Part shown: piece by piece, positions 1 to 7,881 of the stretch
How the letters are laid out: every line of letters starts with the position of its first letter
Numbering within the stretch: position 1 is the first letter of the stretch
DNA from: Lachnospiraceae bacterium
GTDB taxonomy: Bacteria; Bacillota; Clostridia; Lachnospirales; Lachnospiraceae
Assembly (NCBI GenBank): GCA_022781925.1
Contig: JALESO010000061.1
Coordinates: forward strand, 1-41,364
Direction of reading: 5' to 3'
DNA length: 41,364 nt
Translations under genes and position numbers: made by a program
The notes under the pieces: model-generated
What the model saw: the letters and a program-made list of their open reading frames with translations, nothing else
Databases searched by the model: none
What the model was told of the DNA's origin: nothing

Positions 1-124
1 CAAAGGACGGATCACCACAATTAATCATACGGTCAACATTTTCGATGACGGACTTGCGTGGATGTAAGATATAAAGCATTTCTTCATAATGGTCTTTGAA
101 AATATCCTGTAATACATTACTCAT
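1..124 (-). CDS. IS91-family transposase, N-terminal part (runs off the window)
   Basis: The reverse strand is open from an ATG at 124 to the window edge (41 codons, beginning MSNVLQDIFKDHYEEMLYIL). The segment ends with R-M-I-N-C-G-D-P-S, which resembles the start of the zinc-binding N-terminal domain of IS91-type transposases, where an 'x-C-G-x-P-x-x-G' stretch precedes the first zinc finger. Transposases of this family are HUH rolling-circle enzymes. The catalytic domain lies outside the window, so the family call rests on the N-terminus only. No good ribosome-binding site is visible upstream. It reads away from mecA in the same direction and lies just past the mecA terminator. Confidence 0.55.
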   Translation of the reverse strand, partial: MSNVLQDIFKDHYEEMLYILHPRKSVIENVDRMINCGDPSF

Positions 125-150
125 GAGACTATTATGAATGATTATTAATA

Positions 151-190
151 AAAAAGAAACCCCTTACCCCTCATGATTGAGGGGCAGGGG
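151..190 (-). terminator. Intrinsic terminator of mecA
   Basis: Read on the reverse strand, CCCC-(2)-CCCCTCA, a four-base loop, then TGAGGGG-(3)-GGGG are followed by TTTCTTTTTT. The inner stem pairs 167-173 with 178-184 and the outer stem pairs 160-163 with 187-190. It lies 40 bases past the mecA stop. Since a transposase begins 27 bases further on, the hairpin could instead be the end of that insertion sequence. Confidence 0.65.
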
Positions 191-195
191 AGTTG

Positions 196-216
196 AAGTG
201 TCGAAGACACTTTTTT
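196..216 (+). terminator. Small hairpin followed by T run (forward direction)
   Basis: AAGTGTC (196-202) pairs with GACACTT (206-212) across a three-base loop and is followed by TTTT on the forward strand. No forward gene ends here inside the window, so its role is unclear. It may belong to the end of the neighbouring insertion sequence. Confidence 0.35.
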
Positions 217-231
217 ACTTGATAGTTTGTT

Positions 232-1011
232 TTATGCGATCTCGCCAAGCTGCTGTAACGCATTTCCACGGATAATCTTCTGGAAATGTTCCTCATAAAA
301 TGCCTGAACCCCTGCAGTGTATTTCTGTGGCTTCAGATAGGAGCAGATCAGATTGATCACGCGGTTGAACTCAGCAATCGTATGCTGACTTTGATGCACG
401 ATCAGATGATAGGTGTGGGTCTGAGGATCTTTGTACAAGGTATTTTTGCCCTGATAAAATCCGTGCAGTGCTTCCGCGGCCTGGATAATGGTATCAAGGT
501 CAGCGCAGGTGAACATGCGCACCAGATTGGTGGGCAGTGCTTTTGCGGATTCGACGGGTTCTTTGCCTTTTTCCTCTGATTTGGCGGCATTCTGTTCCTG
601 TCTCAGACGCTGTAAAAGCTGCAGAAACTGCATTGCGGTGTCGTCGACCTCGGAGGTTGCGTCGCCGAAATCGGAGTCCAGATCAAATGGAAGACCGTCG
701 TCTTCGTCCTCTTCTTCAGCCTCAAACTGTGTGAAGTTTGAAAATCGTGTATCCAGTTCGTCCGGGGATTCTACTTTTGTGATGATGACAACAATTTTTT
801 CGGAGGAAAGCGGGATCGCTTCCACCATTAATGGAATATCTTCTGCCTCGAATCCAAAATCCATGGCAGCCTGCTGCATCATATCCCGGAATAAAGCCCT
901 GGTCTTTTCGGAACCATAGGCGAGTTCACTTAATTTTATATTGCGTGTAGCCAGATCTTCGCTGGTCAGTGTGCAGCGAATCTGATGATCGTTCATTTTT
1001 TCAATTTTCAT
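232..1011 (-). CDS. mecA: Adaptor protein MecA
   Basis: This 259-residue protein starts MKIEKMNDHQIRCTLTSEDL, typical of MecA, the adaptor that delivers substrates to the ClpC AAA+ unfoldase and ClpP. The N-terminal substrate-binding domain (about 1-90) contains the family's F-x-x-M-M and 'IIVTK'-like strands. An acidic, low-complexity linker follows (about 95-160, with EEEDEDDG). The C-terminal ClpC-binding domain (about 165-250) has the conserved 'F-x-x-x-D-L-D-x-I-I-x-x-A' pattern and a Y-K-D-P-x-T-x-x-Y-H-L core. The start is supported by AAGGAAG eight bases upstream and a good promoter. It appears to be a single-gene unit with its own terminator. In Bacillus MecA controls competence; the substrates here are unknown. 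Confidence 0.92.
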   Translation of the reverse strand: MKIEKMNDHQIRCTLTSEDLATRNIKLSELAYGSEKTRALFRDMMQQAAMDFGFEAEDIPLMVEAIPLSSEKIVVIITKVESPDELDTRFSNFTQFEAEEEDEDDGLPFDLDSDFGDATSEVDDTAMQFLQLLQRLRQEQNAAKSEEKGKEPVESAKALPTNLVRMFTCADLDTIIQAAEALHGFYQGKNTLYKDPQTHTYHLIVHQSQHTIAEFNRVINLICSYLKPQKYTAGVQAFYEEHFQKIIRGNALQQLGEIA

Positions 1012-1039
1012 GCTATCACTTCCTTTTACCTGTTAGAAA

Positions 1040-1068
1040 AGTATATATAATCTTGTGTTTTTCGTCAA
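1040..1068 (-). promoter_or_regulatory. mecA promoter
   Basis: On the reverse strand, TTGACG (1068-1063), a 17-base spacer and TATACT (1045-1040) form a good sigma-A type promoter. The predicted start is near 1033, about 22 bases before the mecA ATG. Confidence 0.7.
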
Positions 1069-1137
1069 GCATCCATTCATAAAGAATCCATGAAATTATT
1101 GTCAATTTTTTTATTTAATTAAAATTTATAAAATAAG

Positions 1138-1170
1138 TTGAATTTTTGATCCGGATATGGTATATATAAT
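1138..1170 (+). promoter_or_regulatory. Possible promoter of a long leader transcript
   Basis: TTGAAT (1138-1143) is followed 17 bases later by TATATAAT (1161-1168 and onward to TATAAT at 1165-1170). If active, it would start a transcript near 1175 with more than 600 bases before the next convincing start codon at 1804. AT-rich context makes chance matches likely. Confidence 0.35.
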
Positions 1171-1180
1171 GCATGAGTTA

Positions 1181-1321
1181 TCCGTGCATACGGACAGAGA
1201 GACCACATATTGCAGCAGATTTTTCATGAAGTCAATGCATCGTACAATTTCTGTACGTTAAGAGATGCAGCTGTTGCAGAGAGGGATTTTTCCCGTTGAT
1301 CGATCTAAGGTGATACACCTT
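1181..1321 (+). other. Run of small hairpins in a long non-coding gap (1012-1803)
   Basis: Within the 790-base gap between mecA and the next gene, several perfect small hairpins follow one another: TCCGT/ACGGA at 1181-1194, CGTACA/TGTACG at 1241-1257, GGGA/TCCC at 1283-1294, and AAGGTG/CACCTT at 1307-1321. They lie just after a promoter-like sequence, as in a structured leader RNA. No known riboswitch motif was recognised. From about 1325 to 1803 only unconvincing short open frames are seen, without good ribosome-binding sites. Confidence 0.3.
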
Positions 1322-1803
1322 TCTAAGTTTTTCCAGAATTTGTGTAGAAAATAGTTTGAGAAGCAGATTTTTTCGTTGTTTTGTTATGGTCAGATTGCAG
1401 ACAGAAATGTCATAGCTTTCGTTGGATTGTCTGACCGTGCAGCCCGATATCTGCAGGAAGAAAACGCTGTCTGTACCGGAGGACTCTTTCAGATCAGTTT
1501 TTGTTAGTATATGTGAAAACCACAGAACTGACAATGAAGGAAAGGGGGAATGTACGGCACTGTGCCGTATTCGGAACAAAAACCGGTGGAGGAAAACAAA
1601 AAATCCTGCCATTTTTGCAGGTGCTAAAAAATACGGAGGTAAAAAGAAAGATAAAGACGAAGACAGTATCAAAGCCGGTGGCTGTTCCGGGCGGGAACAG
1701 TGCACTCACACACAGCTATGCCAGTAAATTTTAAGTTCAATAATGATTAGCGGATTTGTATATCACGACTTACTTCCGCACAGGTCAGAGAAGAGGTATT
1801 TTT

Positions 1804-2022
1804 ATGCAACAAAAGTATGCAGATTCCGGACAGACTCTTCTGATCGAACTCCAAAATTATGAAAAACAGGGCATTTCTATCTGGCTGGAGGGACTTCCAA
1901 GCAGTTCTTCGGAAGTGTCAGAAGTCATGTGTGTCCGGGAAGACACGAATTATATGAGGGATTATGTGTTTCGGCAGGGCGCATTGTCCCAACTGAGATT
2001 TGACAAAATTACAAAAAAATAA
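1804..2022 (+). CDS. Small conserved hypothetical protein
   Basis: This 72-residue protein begins MQQKYADSGQTLLIELQNYE and contains the pattern V-R-E-D-T-N-Y-M-R-D-Y-V followed by L-R-F-D-K-I. It has no signal peptide, membrane segment or cysteine pair. The start at 1804 is chosen because AGAAGAGG lies 6-13 bases upstream; an upstream in-frame ATG at 1756 has no site. The protein looks like a small soluble alpha/beta domain of the sort often found as an unnamed gene in Lachnospiraceae, but I cannot assign a function. The next gene is in the same direction but has its own promoter and a terminator in front of it. Confidence 0.65.
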   Translation: MQQKYADSGQTLLIELQNYEKQGISIWLEGLPSSSSEVSEVMCVREDTNYMRDYVFRQGALSQLRFDKITKK

Positions 2023-2066
2023 GAAAGCAGGATTTCTCAAATACCGGAAGAACCCTGCAAAAAAAG

Positions 2067-2180
2067 AAAAAGGCGTATGCTGCCGTAAGGATGCGGACCG
2101 TTATGGATGAGTGAACTGCGAGGGGAAATCTAAAGCATTCATTAAGTCTGAATCAGAAAGGTTGCATCGCCTTTTTTTTT
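2067..2180 (+). terminator. Possible long-loop terminator
   Basis: AAAAAGGCG-t-ATGC (2067-2080) pairs with GCAT-CGCCTTTTT (2164-2176), ending in a nine-T run, with an 83-base loop. It would end transcription from the small upstream gene. Its 3' arm overlaps the -35 region of the next promoter. Confidence 0.4.
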
Positions 2181-2190
2181 CATGTATACT
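2162..2190 (+). promoter_or_regulatory. Promoter of the GH18 gene
   Basis: TTGCAT (2162-2167), a 17-base spacer containing a T run, and TATACT (2185-2190). The predicted start is near 2197, leaving a leader of about 39 bases that carries AAAAGGAGG in front of the ATG at 2236. This argues against a start at 2182, which would lie within the promoter. Confidence 0.65.
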
Positions 2191-2235
2191 GATTGCAAAG
2201 ACTTTGTAACATATGCAGAAGAAAAGGAGGAAGCA

Positions 2236-3999
2236 ATGGCTTCACAGAGACAGGCGCACAACAGAAAGAGACAGAAGGCGATTCTGGTGATGGCAGTGGC
2301 ATTGCTGATCATTGTGGTGATCGTGATCGTCGGGCTGACCACTTTTTTGAAAAAATATTCGGCTTCCAAAGAAGTCACAGATTACAGCAAGTATTACAAA
2401 CTGGAGCAGGAGGACGAGATGTTCGTTGTCTTCGACAATGAAAAGATGGAGCAGAAAGCGATCCTGCAGAATGATGAAGTGTATGTGGATTATCAGATCG
2501 TACACAAATATCTGAATAAGCGGTTTTATTGGGATGCCACCGAGCAGGTGCTGCGCTATGTGACGCCGGAAGGACTTATCAATGTGACACCGGATACGAC
2601 CTCTTATTTGCTTGGAAAGACGGCGCAGACAGCGGATCATGTGATTGCTTTTGTGCGGGATGGTGAGATGTACCTGTCCATGAGCTTTGTGCAGAACTAT
2701 ACAGACATCCATTATGAATCCTATGAGGATCCGAATCGTGTCGTGATCTCGGATCAGTGGGATGATGTGACATATCAGAGCATTAAGAAAAAGACACAGA
2801 TCCGGCAGAAGGGTGGCGTGAAGAGTCCGATCCTGAAGGAAGTGAAGAAAGGTGATCTGGTGACGGTTCTTGAGACCACCGGTTCCTGGAGCAAGGTGTG
2901 CAGTCAGGACGGATTTATCGGTTACGTGAAATCCAAGACCGTAGGCGGAGATCAGGATGTGCTGTATGATCACAATTATACAGAGCCTGTATTTTCACAT
3001 ATCAGCCGTGAGTCACGGATCAATATGGCATGGCATCAGGTGACGACGCAGGCAGCGAATGCAAATGTGGCAACGGTGCTTGGCAAGACAAAGGGCGTAA
3101 ATGTGCTCTCTCCAACCTGGTTTTATCTGAATGACAACAATGGCGGCATCATGTCTCTGTGCAGCCAGGATTATGTAAACTACTGTCATCAGCAGGGCGT
3201 GGAAGTCTGGGGACTGGTCAGCAATCTGGAAAACCAGGATGTGGATGATACCAGTGTATTCAGCGTGACATCCAGCAGAGATAATCTGGTCAACAATCTG
3301 GTGGCGGAGGCCATCAAATACGATCTGGATGGCATCAATCTGGATTTCGAACTGCTTCCGGCAGAGGCGGCGGACGGATATCTGGAGTTCATCCGGGAGC
3401 TGTCCATCAAGTGTGAAAATAATGATCTGGTGCTGTCTGTGGACAATTATGTACCGGCAGCTTATAACTCTTATTATGACAGGGAAGAGCAGGCGGTGTT
3501 TGCAGATTACATCGTTGTGATGGCATACGATGAACATTACAATGGATCAGAGGAAGGATCTGTGGCATCCATCGGATTTGTAGAACAGGGAATCGAGGAT
3601 ACGCTGAAGGAAGTTCCGGCAGAGCAGGTGATCCTCGGTGTGCCATTCTACACCAGAGTCTGGGAACTGACACCGGTGACGGAAGGTGCGGATACCCAGG
3701 TCAGCGAGGAAGATGCAGCAAGAGGCTATTCCATCAGCAGTGAGGCAGTCGGCATGAGTGAAGTGGACAGCCGCGTGGCAGCAAACGGCGTCAACCTGGA
3801 ATGGCTGGCAGACTGCGGACAGTATTATGCAGAATACCAGTACGATGGCAAGACGTATAAGATCTGGGTAGAGGATCAGAAATCCATCGGAGAAAAGCTG
3901 GATGTGATGAAAAAGAATAATCTGGCAGGAGCCTCTTTCTGGAAACTTGGATATGAGAAAAACACCATCTGGGATACCATCGTGGAATATATGAATTAG
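2236..3999 (+). CDS. Membrane-anchored glycoside hydrolase family 18 protein with SH3 domain
   Basis: The protein has 587 residues. A short basic N-terminus is followed by one membrane helix (about 15-38), so the rest is probably outside the cell. Residues about 50-175 resemble the copper-amine-oxidase-N-like/stalk domains common on clostridial surface proteins. Residues about 188-236 form a bacterial SH3 domain (I-R-Q-K-G-G-V ... G-W/F-I-G-Y-V-K). The C-terminal part (about 265-587) is a GH18 barrel with the catalytic D-G-I-N-L-D-F-E motif (acid/base Glu372) and M-A-Y-D-E-H at about 435. Related proteins (YaaH/YdhD type) act on peptidoglycan or chitin-like glycans in spore or cell wall turnover. 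The substrate here is inferred. The start is set by the GGAGG at 2226-2230. Confidence 0.85.
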   Translation: MASQRQAHNRKRQKAILVMAVALLIIVVIVIVGLTTFLKKYSASKEVTDYSKYYKLEQEDEMFVVFDNEKMEQKAILQNDEVYVDYQIVHKYLNKRFYWDATEQVLRYVTPEGLINVTPDTTSYLLGKTAQTADHVIAFVRDGEMYLSMSFVQNYTDIHYESYEDPNRVVISDQWDDVTYQSIKKKTQIRQKGGVKSPILKEVKKGDLVTVLETTGSWSKVCSQDGFIGYVKSKTVGGDQDVLYDHNYTEPVFSHISRESRINMAWHQVTTQAANANVATVLGKTKGVNVLSPTWFYLNDNNGGIMSLCSQDYVNYCHQQGVEVWGLVSNLENQDVDDTSVFSVTSSRDNLVNNLVAEAIKYDLDGINLDFELLPAEAADGYLEFIRELSIKCENNDLVLSVDNYVPAAYNSYYDREEQAVFADYIVVMAYDEHYNGSEEGSVASIGFVEQGIEDTLKEVPAEQVILGVPFYTRVWELTPVTEGADTQVSEEDAARGYSISSEAVGMSEVDSRVAANGVNLEWLADCGQYYAEYQYDGKTYKIWVEDQKSIGEKLDVMKKNNLAGASFWKLGYEKNTIWDTIVEYMN

Positions 4000-4124
4000 A
4001 AAAATAATATGCTTTTTAACCCAAATTATAATCTGCATTTTCGAATACATGATCTGAGATACGATCGTGGAAGTCAGAAATAAATTTAACCATAAACAGT
4101 TATTACAGTCATATTGAAAAAGTG

Positions 4125-4169
4125 CCCGAATACATTGTAAGTGAGATTACATGTCTTCGGGTATTTTTT
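4125..4169 (+). terminator. Terminator after the GH18 gene
   Basis: CCCGAA-t-ACAT-t-GTAA pairs with TTAC-ATGT-c-TTCGGG around a six-base loop (4125-4161) and is followed by TATTTTTT. This is a 14-bp stem, strong for an intrinsic terminator. It runs directly into the likely GTG start of the amidase gene at 4170. Confidence 0.7.
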
Positions 4170-4859
4170 GTGAAAAAAAGAATCGGTGTGGGAATCGTGC
4201 TGGCAGTTCTGGTGATCGCAGGAATCCGCGTGTCCGGGTCTGCGCAGTTTGCAGTTATGACAAAAAAGGCGGATCGGGCAGAATATATGGTGTGTATAGA
4301 CAGTGGACACGGCGGAAACGATCCGGGCAAGATCGGTGTCGCTGGGACAAAAGAAAAAGAAGTCAATCTGGCGATTGCACTGAAGCTGAAGAAGCAGCTT
4401 GAGAAACAGAACATCCGGGTTATCATGACCCGGACCGATGACCGGAATCTGGCGGATGCAAATGTGAAAAATGAAAAAACATCGGATATGAAAAATCGTG
4501 TGGCAAAAATGGATTCGGAACAGCCGGATGCGGTGGTCAGTATCCACCAGAACAGCTATACAGACAGTTCCGCAAAGGGCGCACAGGTATTTTATTATGA
4601 AGGATCCGAAGAGGGAAAAGAACTTGCGGAACGGTTGCAGAAGAGTCTGATCGAAAATGCAGATCCGGAAAATCACCGAATGGCGAAGGCCAATACCAGC
4701 TATTATATCCTGAAAAACACATCGGCTCCGACGGTGATCGTGGAATGTGGTTTCCTTTCAAATCCGGAAGAGGAAAGCCTGCTGATAAGTGCGGCGTATC
4801 AGGAAAAACTGGTGGACGCCTTACAGAAGGGGATCTGCGCGTATCTGGTGGAGCGTTGA
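4170..4859 (+). CDS. cwlD: N-acetylmuramoyl-L-alanine amidase, CwlD-like
   Basis: The product is a 229-residue zinc amidase of the Amidase_3 family. The N-terminus VKKRIGVGIVLAVLVIAG is a signal or anchor helix. The catalytic domain (about 45-225) shows I-D-S-G-H-G-G (zinc His), K-E-K-E-V-N-L (zinc Glu), S-I-H-Q-N (zinc His) and V-E-C-G-F-L-S-N (catalytic Glu), all intact. CwlD works with PdaA to make muramic-delta-lactam in spore cortex; this role is inferred from family resemblance. The start is uncertain. The frame is open back to a GTG at 4122, but that region is a terminator hairpin; GTG 4170 places the signal helix at the N-terminus, yet neither start has a recognisable ribosome-binding site. 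Confidence 0.82.
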   Translation: MKKRIGVGIVLAVLVIAGIRVSGSAQFAVMTKKADRAEYMVCIDSGHGGNDPGKIGVAGTKEKEVNLAIALKLKKQLEKQNIRVIMTRTDDRNLADANVKNEKTSDMKNRVAKMDSEQPDAVVSIHQNSYTDSSAKGAQVFYYEGSEEGKELAERLQKSLIENADPENHRMAKANTSYYILKNTSAPTVIVECGFLSNPEEESLLISAAYQEKLVDALQKGICAYLVER

Positions 4860-4984
4860 CGAAAATTTTACAACGATCCTTTTGTTGGTATTCGTTTCAA
4901 TTTTGTCCCATTTACACATCGGTATCCAAATGTCATGTATACCCGTTATGAAACTATAAACCATATGTGTTCGCCGGAGGCGGC

Positions 4985-5143
4985 ATGCAGCGTTCAGATA
5001 AACGTTATGCAAGGGTTGTACATTGCGTACATTGTCTGGGAGATAATGGCTTTGCGCCGACCGAAACGGAGTGTAGACTTGTAGAAATGCACAGAAGAAT
5101 ATGCCATGGTGGAAAATTGGCTGATTTTATACGGTGTAAATAG
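4985..5143 (+). CDS. Possible small cysteine-rich protein (52 aa)
   Basis: An open frame of 52 codons starts at an ATG preceded by GGAGG at only four bases' spacing. It contains H-C-V-H-C early and further cysteines at E-C, I-C and R-C, a spacing that could bind a metal. It lies in the 480-base gap between converging genes and its stop is one base before the left arm of the repeat element at 5145. I do not recognise it. It could be a real small zinc-binding protein or a chance frame, and no clear promoter was found. Confidence 0.35.
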   Translation: MQRSDKRYARVVHCVHCLGDNGFAPTETECRLVEMHRRICHGGKLADFIRCK

Positions 5144-5144
5144 A

Positions 5145-5312
5145 GAAAATGAAAAATTCTGTCAGGGGAAGCGATTAAGAGAACGACTGAGTTTCACAAG
5201 TTTTTGCGCGAGTGGGAACGACCTCTTTTTCAGGCGTGGGAACGAGCGCGATGAAAACGACGTGAAACGAGGGTAGTGAACGTCTAGCGACCTGACAGAA
5301 TTTTTCATTTTC
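5145..5312. repeat. Large hairpin element A (shares a core with 28744-28913)
   Basis: A perfect 22-bp inverted repeat (5145-5166 with 5291-5312) encloses 124 bases. The arms start with an A-rich and end with a T-rich tract, so the element reads as a terminator stem in both directions. Its interior carries a 44-base block (5206-5249) that is identical, in opposite orientation, to 28809-28852, plus flanking similarity around 'GCGATTAAG' and 'GAACGTCTAGCGA'. It lies between two converging genes. Confidence 0.8.
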
Positions 5313-5343
5313 GTATTATAATATTAAATTTTCAACCAATACC

Positions 5344-5934
5344 CTAGTATTCCCAGGAGTGCTTCTCATACGCATTGATGATCTGGGTATTATGATACTG
5401 CATGGTGCGCTGCAGGGAATGATCATACTGCAGATGCATATGTCCATGTACCATATATTTTGGCTGATACTTGTCCAGTAGAGCCAGAAATGTTTGATAG
5501 CCCTGATGTGCATGGTCATCGCCGTCGCCAAGTCCCTGTGCGGGCGCGTGGGTCAGCAGGATGTCAAAACCCCGGTAGAAGATCAACTGGTGTTTGATAT
5601 GTAACAGGCGTCGTTTCATTTCTTTTTCCGTGTACATATATTTTCCGGGCTTGTACGGCATGCATCCGCCCAGACCAAGGATGCGGATGCCTTCGTGTAC
5701 ATATATTTTATCATCGATACAGATGCAGCCTTCCGGTGGTGTCTGATCGTATTTCTCGTCATGGTTGCCGTGCACGTACAGCAATGGGATGTTCGTGCAG
5801 CTGACGAGAAAGGACAGATATTGCGGATTCAGATCGCCGCAGGAGAGGATGAGGTCTGTATTGGTGATCTTGTTGCTGTTATAGTGATCCCAAAGAGCCG
5901 TGGATTCTGTGTCTGAAACAGCTAAAATTCTCAT
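5344..5934 (-). CDS. Metallophosphoesterase (calcineurin-like)
   Basis: A 196-residue soluble phosphoesterase. Motifs in order: V-S-D-T-E-S at the N-terminus, S-C-G-D-L-N, V-H-G-N-H-D-E, L-T-H-A-P and V-H-G-H-M-H near the end. These are the metal-binding motifs of the binuclear calcineurin-like fold, except that the first motif is D-x-E where most relatives have D-x-H. The substrate is unknown. The start overlaps the stop of the upstream ParB/Bmp gene by four bases (ATGA), so the two are translationally coupled and probably form one operon with galM. Confidence 0.85.
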   Translation of the reverse strand: MRILAVSDTESTALWDHYNSNKITNTDLILSCGDLNPQYLSFLVSCTNIPLLYVHGNHDEKYDQTPPEGCICIDDKIYVHEGIRILGLGGCMPYKPGKYMYTEKEMKRRLLHIKHQLIFYRGFDILLTHAPAQGLGDGDDHAHQGYQTFLALLDKYQPKYMVHGHMHLQYDHSLQRTMQYHNTQIINAYEKHSWEY

Positions 5935-7868
5935 GTCGTCGGTTCCTCCTTGCGAATGCCTTCCTGGCGTACCACATTCTGTGCGTCTTCCCGCAGTTCA
6001 TTGGCAGTCGGAATACGTCCGATGATGTTGTCCAGCAGCCAGTCGATGGAAATGATCTCCCGCGGAGTCAGCGTGTGGTTGACATCCTTTGAGACAAGCC
6101 CCTGCTGTGCATGCAGGATTCCGTCAAATGGGTTGAAATCATAATTGCGGATGGCATTGCGCAGCGTATCAAGCAGATGGCGGGTTTCGTCCGGTACCGC
6201 AGAGGACCAGATGACATCGATGACGTCTGCGGACATGCCCCACCAGTAGTGGAGCGCCTTGTTGGCATCGGATTTTTCTTCTGTGTTCCAGATACCGTTC
6301 TGCACATTCCGGATGATACGTTCATAATATTTTCCCCAGTTCCATGCCGGAAATGCCAGGTTCACAGGAGTTTCCCCATTGACCCGGAACAGTCCGAACT
6401 GGCGGGAGATTTTCCGTGGAATGATCATATCCTGATGGGAGATATAGGTGGCTCCCAGGGAATACAGTTTTGCGGTGAGATCCACATGCTCATTTTCCTT
6501 CAGGGTGGACCACTCCAGATGAATTTTTGCCTTGGGGTTTACCATTTTGACACCAAGGGCAAAGGCGTTGATGTTGGCTGTCATACCGTAGATTGGATAG
6601 TCTGCGATATAACCGATCTTGTTCGTGTCAGTCATGATGCCGGCCAGAACGCCGATGAGGAATTTTGCCTCATACATTCTGCCATAGTAGGTACGGATGT
6701 ACTTGTGGGATGCGTTCAGGGAGCAGTTCAGGATCTTGACTTCCGGATGGTTGACTGCAACCCGGAGACTGGCACTTAAAAATTCCGGTGAGGTGGTAAA
6801 AATCATCTCATTGCCGTCTGCGATGGCCTGCTCAATGGCTGCCACAGCATCTTCCGTACCGGAAATATTGTCGTAGGCTTTCGTGCGCACACTGCCGTGA
6901 AAGGCATCTTTCAGATAGAGCCGTCCAAGCTCGTGTGCATACGTCCAGCTGGACGTTTCCGGTGTCTTTTTGTTAATAAAGGCAATGTGGGTGACGTCCT
7001 CTTCCTCGGAAGCTGTCAGGAATTTGGTCAGGATATTTTTCTTCTGCTCCGGTGCCGGATCGAATTTGACAGAAGGCTTTTCCTGGGCGTTTTTCAGTTC
7101 AAACTCCGCCCACATTTTCTTCAGGTTTTCCTTGATCTCAGAAGGTGTCTCATCCACCAGCTGGCTGTAATCGAACAGATCCAAGTAGATGAGTAATGCG
7201 TCACCGGTGGTCATGTGCAGCCTGTCGCCGCCCAATTCCTTGAAGGCATCGGCAAAGCGGTTGTAGCAGGAGCGGAATAAAATCCGGTCATCCATGCTCC
7301 AGCGCTCATACCGGCGGTGACCAAGGTGGAATGCTAGGTGGGCATAAGAACCTTCCTTACTGAAAAACAGGTAGTTGATGTTCGTTGCATTGTAAAATTC
7401 CAGAAATTCGTAGTAAATACGGCTTTCCGGTGTATCCTCACGGGCCGGGATGATACGGGTCACATAGCCCGGAATGCTGATGGCACCGAAATATTTCAGG
7501 ACGCTGACACGCTTGTTGCCTTCCTGGATATAATACCGATTCATGTATTCGTATGCCACGATAGGATCCCGGATGCCTTCCTTTAAGTGTGCATCACACA
7601 GGGAAGCCCATTTTGCCGCAAACTCTGTATTTTCTCCAAGGATCGGCATAAAGTTGGGCGCAAAGGAAGAAGCGCGCCCGCAGGTCTTTGTGCCGACAAT
7701 GAGTTCCGTAGGAATATCTACCAGTCCGAGAGGGACTTCGCCGCTGATGTCCACATGATCCAGAATGGTATCCAGAGCAGGCATTTCGACAGGAAGTTTC
7801 TGTGAGGTCCGTGTCTGCAAGTCTTTTTTTCCTGCCCTCTGGGCAGCACGATAGTGTTCCATTGACAT
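5931..7868 (-). CDS. ParB-like domain fused to Bmp-type substrate-binding domain
   Basis: A 645-residue protein with no signal peptide. Residues about 45-135 resemble a ParB/sulfiredoxin-like N-terminal domain, with the motif Q-E-G-N-K-R-V-S-V-L-K-Y-F-G. The part from about 285 to 570 resembles the Bmp (PnrA/Med) family of nucleoside-binding proteins, with 'G-V-L-A-G-I-M-T-D-T-N-K-I-G-Y-I-A-D' and 'A-F-A-L-G-V-K-M-V-N-P-K-A-K'. Bmp proteins normally sit outside the membrane as ABC-transporter receptors; lack of a signal peptide suggests an intracellular sensor. The start is the ATG at 7868, nine bases after AAGGAG. A TTG at 7871 is possible. It lies 13 bases after the galM stop. Confidence 0.78.
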   Translation of the reverse strand: MSMEHYRAAQRAGKKDLQTRTSQKLPVEMPALDTILDHVDISGEVPLGLVDIPTELIVGTKTCGRASSFAPNFMPILGENTEFAAKWASLCDAHLKEGIRDPIVAYEYMNRYYIQEGNKRVSVLKYFGAISIPGYVTRIIPAREDTPESRIYYEFLEFYNATNINYLFFSKEGSYAHLAFHLGHRRYERWSMDDRILFRSCYNRFADAFKELGGDRLHMTTGDALLIYLDLFDYSQLVDETPSEIKENLKKMWAEFELKNAQEKPSVKFDPAPEQKKNILTKFLTASEEEDVTHIAFINKKTPETSSWTYAHELGRLYLKDAFHGSVRTKAYDNISGTEDAVAAIEQAIADGNEMIFTTSPEFLSASLRVAVNHPEVKILNCSLNASHKYIRTYYGRMYEAKFLIGVLAGIMTDTNKIGYIADYPIYGMTANINAFALGVKMVNPKAKIHLEWSTLKENEHVDLTAKLYSLGATYISHQDMIIPRKISRQFGLFRVNGETPVNLAFPAWNWGKYYERIIRNVQNGIWNTEEKSDANKALHYWWGMSADVIDVIWSSAVPDETRHLLDTLRNAIRNYDFNPFDGILHAQQGLVSKDVNHTLTPREIISIDWLLDNIIGRIPTANELREDAQNVVRQEGIRKEEPTT

Positions 7869-7881
7869 CAAAAATCACTCC

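Noticed and set aside
1422-1734. Overlapping short frames such as 1422-1727 and 1534-1734
   Set aside because: They lack ribosome-binding sites, overlap each other in different frames and show no recognisable domain; the lysine-rich composition is expected from A-rich DNA.
2023-2180. A riboswitch between the small gene and the GH18 gene
   Set aside because: A long-loop hairpin exists, but no conserved core of a known class was recognised, and the GH18 gene has its own promoter after it.
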